Source: an uncultured Prevotella sp. (GTDB lineage Bacteria > Bacteroidota > Bacteroidia > Bacteroidales > Bacteroidaceae). Taken from it: a DNA stretch of 6,643 nt. Position 1 is the stretch's first letter; the number at the start of each line of letters is the position of its first letter. The stretch lies in NCBI GenBank assembly GCA_937880835.1, contig CALGRN010000249.1, positions 1-6,643 of the forward strand, given 5' to 3'. The notes under the pieces were generated by a model. The model was not told where the DNA came from, ran no database searches, and saw only the letters and a program-made list of their open reading frames with translations. The translations under genes were made by a program, and so were the position numbers. This document shows, one piece after another, positions 1-6,165 of this stretch.

Positions 1-725
1 CGGCAGGTTCGGCTCTGATGACTGCAAAAGGTTATACCGATAAGCAGATAAAAGCATTTCTGCAACCCATTGTTCTTGATACGCATCTGATAAACAACCC
101 TACTGCCGATTACAACGTATATCTGAGCACTGTAATGGTTCCGGGCGTGCTCATGTTGTTTATCTTCCTGATAACAGCATATTCCATTGGTACGGAATTG
201 AAATTCAAACGTTCTAAGGAATGGCTTGCAATGGCAAACAACAAGATAGGAATTGCTCTGATAGGGAAACTTCTTCCGCAGTTTCTTGTGTTCCTTTCAA
301 TCATGTATGGTTTTGAATTCTACATATTTTATGTGCTTGAATTTCCGCATCCGGGAGGTATCGGGATGATACTTCTTTTAGGATTGCTCAGTGTTTTGGC
401 TTGCGAAGGATTCGGACTTTTTGCTTTCGGGCTTATGCCTTCATTACGAATGTCAATGAGTATCTGCTCTCTCTGGGCTATGGTGAGCTTCTCCGTAAGC
501 GGAGCAACATATCCAGTCTTCGCGATGGACACAATGATTGGAGCGATAGCACAACTCTTTCCGTTAAGACATTACTACATGATTTACCAAATAAACGTGT
601 TCAACGGATATCCTTTAACCGACTCTTGGTTCAATATTCTTGCTCTTTTCATGTTCGCATTGCTGCCTCTGTTCACCATTAAGAACATCAAGCGCGCCAT
701 GCTCACATATACATATATACCATAA
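1..725 (+). CDS. ABC-2 type transporter permease, 5'-truncated by the window
   Basis: This is the C-terminal part of an integral-membrane permease, probably one half of an ABC exporter in the inner membrane. The frame is open from base 3 with no stop, so the gene begins outside the window; the first ATG at base 18 is probably internal. Counting from that ATG, hydrophobic segments lie at about residues 39-59, 84-107, 114-138, 147-167 and 205-222. That matches the membrane half of the ABC-2 family, whose N-terminal helix and extracytoplasmic domain would be upstream. The cytoplasmic stretch after the first helix (GTELKFKRSKEWL) and the late SGATYPVFAM...FPLRHYY segment resemble the usual ABC-2 layout (compare YhhJ/YbhR). 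The stop is TAA. The next permease gene starts 5 bases on, so the two are surely cotranscribed. The substrate cannot be read from the sequence. Confidence 0.88.
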   Translation, partial: AGSALMTAKGYTDKQIKAFLQPIVLDTHLINNPTADYNVYLSTVMVPGVLMLFIFLITAYSIGTELKFKRSKEWLAMANNKIGIALIGKLLPQFLVFLSIMYGFEFYIFYVLEFPHPGGIGMILLLGLLSVLACEGFGLFAFGLMPSLRMSMSICSLWAMVSFSVSGATYPVFAMDTMIGAIAQLFPLRHYYMIYQINVFNGYPLTDSWFNILALFMFALLPLFTIKNIKRAMLTYTYIP

Positions 726-730
726 TACCT

Positions 731-1999
731 ATGCCGATGGAAAACGAAGGACTTTTAAGCAGAATAAAGGAAGGCATAAAAGACATGTGCTATATATACG
801 TGAAAGAGATGCGTTCCACTGTCACCGACGAAGGAGTGCTTATTTTCTTCATCCTTGTTCCGCTGCTTTACCCTCTTCTTTACTCTTGGATATACAACAA
901 CGAGGTAGTGCGCGAAGTGCCGGTAGCAGTAGTCGATATGTCTCACAGTCATCAGAGTCGCAAGTTCATACGTTTATTGGATGCTTCTCCCGATACGAAG
1001 GTAGCATATCATTGCAACAGTTTGAACGAGGCAAAGACGCTTATCGGCAAACAAGTTGTTCGAGGAGTGATATATTTTCCCAATGATTTTTCTCTTAAAC
1101 TATATCGCGGAGAACAGTCGCATGTCGGCGTTTACTGTGATATGAGCTTGATGCTGACATACAAGGCTATATATCAGACCTCGCAGAATGTTGCAAGCAA
1201 TATCAATGCCGGCATACAGACGGAACTTTCGGGAAATTATACTGCACGTGAAGATGAGCTGACAACCAATCCTCTGGCATTGGATGAAGTGCAGATTTTC
1301 AACTCTACCGGCGGTTACGGAAATGCACTTTTGCCCGGAGTTCTTATTCTGATATTGCAGCAAACATTGCTTCTCGGAATAGGACTGGCAGCCGGAACGG
1401 CAAGAGAGAACAACAAATATCAGGATTTAGTGCCGTTAAGCAAACATTATAACGGTATTTTTCGTATCGTCTTAGGCAAATCTTCTGCCTATTTTATGAT
1501 ATATGCGGTTATTTCTGCCTATATAACCCTCGTTGTACCACGCTTGTTTCATTTCACTACTATGGCTTCTGCCGAAGCCCTTATAGGTCTTCTTGTGCCC
1601 TATTTGTTGGCTTGCATATTCTTCGGAATGGCTATGTCTTGCATGGTTCGTTATCGAGAGAATGTCATATTGCTTGTTGTCTTCACATCCCTTCCTTTAC
1701 TTTTTGTCACCGGTTTGTCATGGCCTCAGAGCAATATACCGGGATTTTGGCAAGGCGTTTCAAGCATTTTCCCTTCCACGTTCGGCGTAAGAGGGTTCTT
1801 GCGCATAAGCTCAATGGGGGCTACTCTTGCCGATATAGAGCAGGAATATAAAGCTCTCTGGATACAAGTTGTTTTATACTTCTTCCTGACCTGCATTGTC
1901 TATCGCTATCAGATAATCAATGCACGTAAGCATGTATTGGAACAGATAGCTTCAATGAGAGATAAAACATTAAAGGCAAAGGAAAGAAAATCCGAATGA
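731..1999 (+). CDS. ABC-2 type transporter permease (YhhJ/YbhR-like exporter subunit)
   Basis: A complete 422-residue inner-membrane permease. The layout is classic for ABC-2 exporters: a cytoplasmic N-terminus, one helix at about residues 35-54, a soluble extracytoplasmic domain at about 57-198 containing the typical VPVAVVDMSHS strand, then helices at about 200-222, 251-271, 283-304, 311-329 and 376-393. The GTARENNKYQDL loop after the second helix and the late SGLSWPQ-like turn (TGLSWPQSNIPGFW) followed by FPSTFGVRGFLRI are family features. The C-terminus is a basic cytoplasmic tail. ATG at 731 is used because it follows the upstream stop by 5 bases; ATG at 737 is an alternative, and no Shine-Dalgarno sequence decides between them. 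With the preceding gene it probably forms a heterodimeric membrane part of an exporter that works with an ATPase and a HlyD-type adaptor encoded elsewhere. The substrate is unknown. Confidence 0.93.
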   Translation: MPMENEGLLSRIKEGIKDMCYIYVKEMRSTVTDEGVLIFFILVPLLYPLLYSWIYNNEVVREVPVAVVDMSHSHQSRKFIRLLDASPDTKVAYHCNSLNEAKTLIGKQVVRGVIYFPNDFSLKLYRGEQSHVGVYCDMSLMLTYKAIYQTSQNVASNINAGIQTELSGNYTAREDELTTNPLALDEVQIFNSTGGYGNALLPGVLILILQQTLLLGIGLAAGTARENNKYQDLVPLSKHYNGIFRIVLGKSSAYFMIYAVISAYITLVVPRLFHFTTMASAEALIGLLVPYLLACIFFGMAMSCMVRYRENVILLVVFTSLPLLFVTGLSWPQSNIPGFWQGVSSIFPSTFGVRGFLRISSMGATLADIEQEYKALWIQVVLYFFLTCIVYRYQIINARKHVLEQIASMRDKTLKAKERKSE

Positions 2000-2118
2000 T
2001 TTTTATTCATATCTTGTCGAGTTTGTACTATTAATATACCTACTGACAGTTTTAATATTCATTGGTATGGACAAAAACAAAGTCGCTTATGGTAAGAAAG
2101 GATTATATTTTAACTTAC

Positions 2119-2153
2119 CGAACAGTTATATAGCTACCTCATCGAATAGTTAT
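2119..2153 (+). repeat. Two copies of CGAAYAGTTAT spaced by 24 bases
   Basis: CGAACAGTTAT at 2119-2129 is repeated as CGAATAGTTAT at 2143-2153, one mismatch in 11 bases, with a period of 24 bases. Similarity extends weakly on both sides (about 13 of 18 aligned bases). The period is a multiple of three, so in the frame starting at 2067 it reads as two related octapeptides, LPNSYIAT and SSNSYVLI. This could be the remnant of a tandem or dispersed intergenic repeat, or chance in AT-rich DNA. Confidence 0.4.
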
Positions 2154-2187
2154 GTTTTAATACGATTTCAGCGAGTTTACGTTTATA

Positions 2188-2221
2188 CAAAGTTAGTTCT
2201 CGTATAATAAAACTACCTTTG
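2188..2221. promoter_or_regulatory. Symmetric divergent promoter-like pair
   Basis: The + strand carries TACCTTTG at 2214-2221, an exact match to the Bacteroidota -7 consensus TAnnTTTG. The - strand carries TAACTTTG (2195-2188), also exact. The two boxes are the outer ends of an inverted repeat whose arms, CAAAGTTAGTT (2188-2198) and AACTACCTTTG (2211-2221), pair at 10 of 11 positions. Upstream of the + box, TTAGTTCTC lies at the same distance (12 bases) as TTCGTTTC does in the promoter proposed at 3461-3491. The + promoter would start RNA near 2228; the - promoter would read leftward from about 2181 toward the permease 3' end. The canonical -33 TTTG is not exact on either strand. Function is inferred. 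Confidence 0.4.
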
Positions 2222-2227
2222 ATATGT

Positions 2228-2430
2228 AAAATCCCCATTAGTTAATGTGGATTTTATTGTTTATGATTATCTGATGGCTAATAACAAACATATATATGTC
2301 TTGTTATATGAACTTTGATAGATGTGTTCTTATACCGAACTCACGTTAAGGAAAACATAAACTTTTGCGTGATTTATATGAAAATGGAGCAGACAACCTT
2401 TATTGTCTGCTCCATAATGTATTTGTGCTT
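2228..2430 (+). ncRNA. Candidate structured small RNA (unproven)
   Basis: The segment begins about 7 bases after the exact TAnnTTTG box at 2214-2221. It contains a hairpin at 2228-2255 (12 of 13 pairs, AAAATCC at the base of the stem), a near-palindrome at 2281-2307 (12 pairs with one bulged C, centred on ACATATATATGT), a weaker stem TCACG/CGTGA at 2341-2372 with an inner AAG/CTT, and the 13-bp hairpin at 2384-2415. No reading frame longer than about 15 codons runs through it. Promoter, structure and end hairpin together suggest a transcript of about 200 bases. AT-rich DNA forms stems easily, and the last hairpin is fully explained as the terminator of the convergent gene, so confidence is low. 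Confidence 0.22.
2384..2415 (-). terminator. Hairpin terminator of the outer-membrane protein gene, possibly bidirectional
   Basis: A perfect 13-bp stem (2384-2396 with 2403-2415; GGAGCAGACAA at its core) closes a 6-base loop. It lies 19 bases after the TAA stop of the - strand gene at 2434-2967. On the - strand the stem is followed by a short T run (TTTC) and AT-rich DNA. On the + strand a weaker T run (CTTTTATT) lies further off, so it may also stop rightward transcription arriving from the permease side. Confidence 0.75.
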
Positions 2431-2433
2431 TTA

Positions 2434-2967
2434 TTAAAAAATGGCTATTCCTATCGTTGCTCCAACAGTCCAATAGTCCGGCATTAAACCGGAATGAGAG
2501 TTGGTGTGTTTGAAATCAAGTCCAAAAACCGGAGAAAATGCTCCTTTGAATTTCATATATACTCCTAATCCGTATGTTGTTTGTTTCCAATCAGGGTCTC
2601 CTATGCTTGTTGCAGCAGAGGCTCTTAAATCAATATCCACTACGCGATTAAAGGCTTTTCCAAAACTTGCAACGTTGAAACCGATACCACCTCCAAGCAG
2701 ATTTGAGTCATAATAGGTTTTTGTTACATCATCTTTGTATAGACCACGCACAACATTCCAAGTGCCGTAAGCATACATTCTGGGAATAAATCTGTAACCA
2801 ATGTTCATTCCGGAAGTCATTTGCTGCATGTTGTGTTGCTTACCGATCTGCTCTGTAAATGTACCTTCTAAAATAAAACAATCGTATCCTTGCTTATCGG
2901 ATTGAGCTTTTATACTCAGAGATATAAAGGATAAACAAACCGTAAATAGTACCAGTAATTTCTTCAT
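2434..2967 (-). CDS. Small predicted outer-membrane beta-barrel protein (hypothetical)
   Basis: A complete 177-residue exported protein of unknown specific function. The N-terminus MKKLLVLFTVCLSFISLSIKAQ is a standard Sec signal peptide (basic start, hydrophobic core, cleavage probably after A21), and 'AQ' at the cleavage site is typical of Bacteroidota. The mature part of about 156 residues alternates polar and hydrophobic residues in strands separated by short turns (for example SGMNIGYRF, LLGGGIGFNVA, VVDIDLRASAATSIG, TYGLGVYMKF, FSPVFGLDFKH, WTVGATIGIAIF). It ends in phenylalanine, as many outer-membrane barrels do. Size and pattern suit an eight-stranded barrel of the OmpW/OmpX/opacity type, but no specific family is recognised. 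The gene stands alone, with its own promoter-like box upstream, tandem TAA stops, and a terminator just after. Role is unknown; a structural or surface-interaction protein is plausible. Confidence 0.85.
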   Translation of the reverse strand: MKKLLVLFTVCLSFISLSIKAQSDKQGYDCFILEGTFTEQIGKQHNMQQMTSGMNIGYRFIPRMYAYGTWNVVRGLYKDDVTKTYYDSNLLGGGIGFNVASFGKAFNRVVDIDLRASAATSIGDPDWKQTTYGLGVYMKFKGAFSPVFGLDFKHTNSHSGLMPDYWTVGATIGIAIF

Positions 2968-3003
2968 ATCATATTAAATTTATTAGTTATTGTTTATTTG
3001 ATG

Positions 3004-3011
3004 CAAATATA
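3004..3011 (-). promoter_or_regulatory. -7 promoter box of the outer-membrane protein gene
   Basis: Read on the - strand this is TATATTTG, an exact match to the Bacteroidota TAnnTTTG box, and it is followed by C as in many such promoters. It lies 36 bases before the start codon at 2967, giving an AT-rich leader of roughly 30 bases without a Shine-Dalgarno sequence. A clear -33 TTTG is not seen; the region 15-21 bases upstream reads TTTAAATTG-like. Confidence 0.5.
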
Positions 3012-3115
3012 CATTATTAGTTGAAACAATTTAAAAAAAATACATGTTTTAACATTTTCAACACTCCGAAATCTCAATTTTTATAATACTGACAATCAAG
3101 ACATTAAAAGACAAA

Positions 3116-3204
3116 TTCCAAAAGCTATTGTTTTGCATCGCAAAAGGATAACTTTCAGCATGCAAAAGGATAACTTTCGCAATGCAAAACAATAGCTTTT
3201 GGAA
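3116..3204. repeat. Nested inverted repeat with internal direct repeats (REP/MITE-like)
   Basis: The arms 3116-3138 and 3182-3204 are perfect reverse complements over 23 bases (each contains CCAAAAGCTATTGTTTTGC or its complement). Pairing extends inward for three more positions with one mismatch (to 3141 and 3179), and loosely outward (GAC at 3110-3112 with GTC at 3206-3208). The 43-base interior is not random: GCAAAAGGATAACTTTC occurs at 3140-3156 and again at 3162-3178, 22 bases apart. Each outer arm also has its own small dyad (CAAAA...TTTTG), so the element could form one long stem or a branched cruciform. No transposase frame is present. It is best described as a short dispersed-type palindromic element; a terminator is unlikely because it sits far from gene ends and lacks a T run. 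Confidence 0.85.
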
Positions 3205-3460
3205 AGTCGTTTGCAAACCGATTATCTGCAACTACATCAGTATGATGTTCTACGAACCTATGTTCAATAATGCTTTAAAGTTAGAAAAAACTGGCTGTTA
3301 ATCAATTTATCCGACAATTATATCTCGTATAATTCACCTTATTTATTTCTTATTATTGATGCAAATACAAGGCAAACTTTATACGATATAACACCTCACA
3401 GGCTTTCTTTCTTCAATAATCCCTTTTTCAGAAACTTTTAACCATTTTATGGCTTTACTG

Positions 3461-3491
3461 TTTTTCGTTTCAAAAAAAATCACTACCTTTA
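3461..3491 (+). promoter_or_regulatory. Likely promoter of the NfeD-SPFH operon
   Basis: TACCTTTA at 3484-3491 matches the Bacteroidota TAnnTTTG box except for the last base, and is followed by CA. An upstream TTTTTCGTTTC element ends 12 bases before it, close to the expected place of the -33 element. Transcription would start near 3498, about 20 bases before the ATG at 3518, which is a reasonable leader length. The A run between the elements (3472-3479) may act as an intrinsically bent spacer. Confidence 0.5.
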
Positions 3492-3517
3492 CAATCAAAT
3501 TATCAAACATAACGACT

Positions 3518-3973
3518 ATGATAGAATATTTCGCAAGCAATTTATGGCTTATGTGGATACTCGTAAGCCTCATTTGTCTGATATTGGAACTGACAAACGG
3601 TGACTTTTTTATTGTATGTTTCGCAATAGGGGGCGTGTTCGCCGTCATAGCAGATGCCATAGGGATAGGATTTATTCCGCAAGTCATCATCTTTGCAGTA
3701 TTCTCCGTGCTCAGCATTTTCTTCGTACGGCCTGTCGCCTTGCGTTATCTTCACAAGAACGAAGATAAGCGAAAGAGCAATGCTGACGCACTGATAGGGC
3801 GCATAGGCATTGTAAGCGAAGCGATAGAGGAGAACGGATACGGCAGAGTGGCAATAGACGGAGACGACTGGAAAGCGGTAAGCGCTAACGCAAAGGCGAT
3901 AGAACTCGACAAAAGAGTGAAAGTGGTGGGACGCGAGAGCATCATCATAACAGTGGAAGAGGCTGCAAGATAA
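3518..3973 (+). CDS. nfeD: Short NfeD/YbbK-family membrane protein
   Basis: A 151-residue inner-membrane protein of the short NfeD class (like E. coli YbbK, of about the same length), which lacks the N-terminal protease domain of long NfeD proteins. Three hydrophobic segments lie at about residues 9-27, 30-48 and 52-71. A soluble C-terminal OB-fold follows at about 90-149, with the family pattern ALIGRIGIVSEAI...GYGRVAIDGDDWKAVSA...KRVKVVGRESIIITVEE. These proteins are known to pair with SPFH proteins, probably assisting or anchoring their membrane assemblies, and the next gene is exactly such a protein. The start at 3518 is chosen because an in-frame ATG at 3449 lies upstream of and across the promoter, and its extra 23 residues (MALLFFVSKK...) do not resemble the family. 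A 50-base gap leads to the next gene. Confidence 0.92.
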   Translation: MIEYFASNLWLMWILVSLICLILELTNGDFFIVCFAIGGVFAVIADAIGIGFIPQVIIFAVFSVLSIFFVRPVALRYLHKNEDKRKSNADALIGRIGIVSEAIEENGYGRVAIDGDDWKAVSANAKAIELDKRVKVVGRESIIITVEEAAR

Positions 3974-4023
3974 AACATATAACAAGCACAATATTAACAA
4001 ACAAATAAATAAAACGAGAAATC

Positions 4024-4977
4024 ATGGGAATAACAACTTATGTACTTATAGCAATAGTAATCTTGGCTCTGATTATAGCCAAGAAGTCGATAGTGATAAT
4101 ACCGCAGTCGGAAACGAAAATCGTGGAGCGACTCGGAAAGTATTTTGCAACGCTTAAACCCGGTATAAACCTAATCATTCCTTTCATCGACAACGCAAAA
4201 GACATTGTGTCTGTAAAAAACGGAAGATATGTTTACACCAACACGATAGACCTGCGAGAACAGGTTTACGACTTCTCACGACAGAACGTTATAACGAAAG
4301 ATAACATTCAGATGCAGATAAACGCACTTCTGTATTTCCAAATCGTTGACCCTTTCAAAGCCGTTTACGAGATTAACAATCTGCCAAACGCAATCGAAAA
4401 ACTTACACAGACAACTCTGAGAAACATTATCGGAGAAATGGAACTTGACCAAACGCTTACATCACGCGACACCATAAACACGAAATTGCGCGCCGTTTTG
4501 GATGATGCAACAAACAAATGGGGTATCAAGGTGAACCGTGTGGAATTGCAAGACATTACACCTCCCGAAAGCGTTTTGCAAGCAATGGAAAAGCAAATGC
4601 AAGCAGAAAGAAACAAACGTGCTACCATTTTGACGAGCGAAGGAGAAAAACAAGCTGCCATTCTGCAATCGGAAGGAGAGAAAACAAGTACGATTAACCG
4701 CGCGGAAGCAGCCAAACAGCAAGCCATACTTTACGCCGAAGGAGAAGCGCAGGCACGCATCCGAAAGGCAGAAGCAGAAGCAATAGCAATCGAGAAGATT
4801 ACGGCGGCAGTAGGAAAAAGCACCAACCCAGCCAATTATCTGCTCGCCCAGAAATACATATCCATGATGCAGGAACTCGCAAACGGCGATAAGACAAAGA
4901 CAGTTTATCTGCCTTACGAGGCAACAAACCTGCTTGGAAGCATCGGCGGAATAAAAGACTTGTTCAAGGCTGAATGA
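4024..4977 (+). CDS. qmcA: SPFH/stomatin-family protein, QmcA-like
   Basis: A complete 317-residue membrane-anchored scaffold of the stomatin/prohibitin/flotillin/HflKC superfamily, closest in layout to E. coli QmcA and paraslipins. One N-terminal membrane helix (about residues 3-26) is followed by the SPFH domain at about 27-190, with the signatures VERLGKYFATLKPGIN, PFIDNA, QNVITKDNIQMQINALLYFQIVDP, LRNIIGEMELDQTLTSRDTIN and NKWGIKVNRVELQDITPP. A long charged coiled coil follows at about 185-260 (repeating SEGEK and AEA units), then a conserved tail with NYLLAQKYI and LLGSIGGIKDLF. Family members oligomerise into large membrane rings and influence nearby proteases and membrane-domain organisation. 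The NfeD partner directly upstream fits this role. The start is preceded by an A-rich leader (ACGAGAAATC) with little Shine-Dalgarno character. Confidence 0.96.
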   Translation: MGITTYVLIAIVILALIIAKKSIVIIPQSETKIVERLGKYFATLKPGINLIIPFIDNAKDIVSVKNGRYVYTNTIDLREQVYDFSRQNVITKDNIQMQINALLYFQIVDPFKAVYEINNLPNAIEKLTQTTLRNIIGEMELDQTLTSRDTINTKLRAVLDDATNKWGIKVNRVELQDITPPESVLQAMEKQMQAERNKRATILTSEGEKQAAILQSEGEKTSTINRAEAAKQQAILYAEGEAQARIRKAEAEAIAIEKITAAVGKSTNPANYLLAQKYISMMQELANGDKTKTVYLPYEATNLLGSIGGIKDLFKAE

Positions 4978-5030
4978 TTTCACGCCGCAGCAACAGTAAG
5001 ACAATGCTTTTGAAACTAAAAACATTATAG

Positions 5031-6128
5031 ATGAGAATATGTATAATGGCAGGGGCAAGACCTAATTTCATAAAGGTAGCCCCTATCATACGCGCCGTGA
5101 AAAGAGCGGCAGAACAAGGCAACGATATAGAATACAGGCTCGTGTATGCCGGTTCTGAAAACGACATTACACTCGAATCGTCTCTGTTCAATGACCTGCA
5201 AATAAACAAGCCGGATGCTTATTTAGGTGTAGATTGTGTCAGTTTGAACGAACTTACCGGTCGTGTGATGAGCGAGTTTGAGAAATATATCGAACAAAAC
5301 CCTGCCGATGCGGTCATCGTTGTTGACGATTTGGCATCCACAATGGCTGCTGCAATAGTGACAAAGAAACAAGGACTGTGTCTGGCTCATCTTGTTGCAG
5401 GAACTCGTTCTTTCGATATAAAGATGCCGAAAGAAATAAATCGACTCGTAATAGACGGATTGTCAGACCTTCTTTTCACTGCCGGCAGCGGGTCAAGTTC
5501 TATCGCAACGCGTGAAGGAGCAGAGATGTCGAAGATATATATGGTTGGTAACATACTCATGGACACATTGCGATATAATCTCGACAGACTGCAACGACCG
5601 GATGTAATGGACGAATTGAACCTGCAAAAAGGCGAATACATCGTGTTCACTCTCAACCGCAAGGCTCTGATAAACAACAAAGAAAATCTCAGGAAAATGA
5701 TAGAGGCGATGTCGGACGGTGCAAAAGACACGCCGATTATTGCCCCTCTGCGAGAGAATGCCGTTGAAGCGGTCAGAGAAGCTACGGCATCCTGCTCGGC
5801 ATCTGTAATCATAACTCCGCCCCTATCCTATCTGCAATTCGGCTATCTGACTGCCAATGCCAAAGGAATAATAACCGACTCGGGCAATGTTGCAGAAGAA
5901 GCTACGTTCAACATGAAGCCGTGTATAACGCTGAACAGCTACACCGAACATATAGAAACGGTGAAATCGGGCTCAAACGTGCTTGTGGGAGAGGATGCGG
6001 AAAAGTTGCGTTGCAAGGTGGCAGATATGGTGAACGGTAATTGGAGCAAGTGTTCGCTGCCCGAACGTTGGGACGGAAGAACGGCAGAACGTATAGTGCA
6101 GACGCTCATGAGAGAAGTAAAAAAATAA
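5031..6128 (+). CDS. Divergent UDP-N-acetylglucosamine 2-epimerase (WecB-like) family protein
   Basis: A complete 365-residue cytoplasmic protein with the two-domain GT-B-like fold of non-hydrolysing UDP-GlcNAc 2-epimerases, the enzymes that make UDP-ManNAc for surface polysaccharides. Family landmarks: GARPNFIKVAPII at residues 8-20 (WecB GTRPEAIKMAPLV), VVDDLAST at 97-104, AHLVAGTRSFD at 119-129, PKEINRL at 133-139, MVGNILMDTL at 171-180, TLNRK at 207-211, TDSGNVAEEA at 282-291, and YTEHIETVKSGSNVLVG at 304-320. By eye alignment with E. coli WecB, Asp95 is kept (D100), but Glu117 becomes V122, Glu131 becomes K134 and His213 becomes N209; the TERPE and PVHLNP substrate motifs are also altered. 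The fold is therefore clear but epimerase activity is doubtful. It lies 53 bases after the SPFH gene and 37 before the dehydrogenase gene, probably in one operon. Automatic annotation would likely call it WecB. Confidence 0.87.
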   Translation: MRICIMAGARPNFIKVAPIIRAVKRAAEQGNDIEYRLVYAGSENDITLESSLFNDLQINKPDAYLGVDCVSLNELTGRVMSEFEKYIEQNPADAVIVVDDLASTMAAAIVTKKQGLCLAHLVAGTRSFDIKMPKEINRLVIDGLSDLLFTAGSGSSSIATREGAEMSKIYMVGNILMDTLRYNLDRLQRPDVMDELNLQKGEYIVFTLNRKALINNKENLRKMIEAMSDGAKDTPIIAPLRENAVEAVREATASCSASVIITPPLSYLQFGYLTANAKGIITDSGNVAEEATFNMKPCITLNSYTEHIETVKSGSNVLVGEDAEKLRCKVADMVNGNWSKCSLPERWDGRTAERIVQTLMREVKK

Positions 6129-6165
6129 GAAAACAATACAGGATAAAATTTAAAACATAATACTT

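Larger units (their letters stand above)
2000..2433. other. Structured intergenic region between convergent genes
   Basis: No convincing gene is seen here. The region is very AT-rich and holds, in order: a two-copy degenerate repeat, a symmetric promoter-like inverted repeat, hairpins at 2228-2255, 2281-2307 and 2341-2372, and a terminator hairpin at 2384-2415. A short + frame at 2067-2207 would give 46 residues beginning MDKNKVAYGKKG, with a weak eight-residue periodicity (LPNSYIAT then SSNSYVLI). It has no recognisable domain or ribosome-binding site, so it is not called as a gene. No clear intrinsic terminator directly follows the permease stop at 1999. Confidence 0.6.
2968..3517. other. 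Divergent intergenic region with palindromic element and two promoters
   Basis: This 550-base gap separates the leftward outer-membrane protein gene from the rightward NfeD operon. It holds a - strand promoter-like box at 3004-3011, the nested inverted repeat at 3116-3204, the 10-base palindrome GTTTGCAAAC at 3209-3218, a loose inverted repeat with arms at 3321-3332 and 3379-3390, and the operon promoter at 3461-3491. No coding frame with plausible protein character is seen, and no tRNA or known riboswitch is recognised. Confidence 0.6.

Noticed and set aside
640..1086. 148-residue + frame overlapping the two permease genes
   Set aside because: It is out of frame with both permeases and its Ser/Arg/His-rich product has no membrane or domain character.
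2000..2066. Terminator for the permease operon
   Set aside because: Only a 5-bp ATACC/GGTAT pairing with a long loop is seen and no T run follows a stem.
3140..3178. Direct repeats considered as a minimal CRISPR array
   Set aside because: There are only two 17-base units with a 5-base gap between them, placed inside a larger palindrome, and no cas genes.
3362..3368. - strand GTATTTG resembling a promoter box
   Set aside because: It departs from TAnnTTTG at a key base, has no -33 partner at the right distance, and leads to no gene before the palindromic element.
3449..3517. Upstream start for the NfeD gene
   Set aside because: It overlaps the likely promoter (-7 box at 3484-3491), and the extra residues are unlike NfeD N-termini; ATG at 3518 fits better.
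3542..4000. 152-residue - strand frame opposite the NfeD gene
   Set aside because: The + strand protein is a clear NfeD family member; the antisense product is Cys/Tyr/His-rich with no domain or start context.
4462..5058. 198-residue open frame on the - strand
   Set aside because: It lies almost wholly opposite the SPFH coiled-coil region. Its composition (rich in Cys, Phe and Leu) is what reverse translation of Lys/Glu/Ala-rich codons gives, and no domain is seen.
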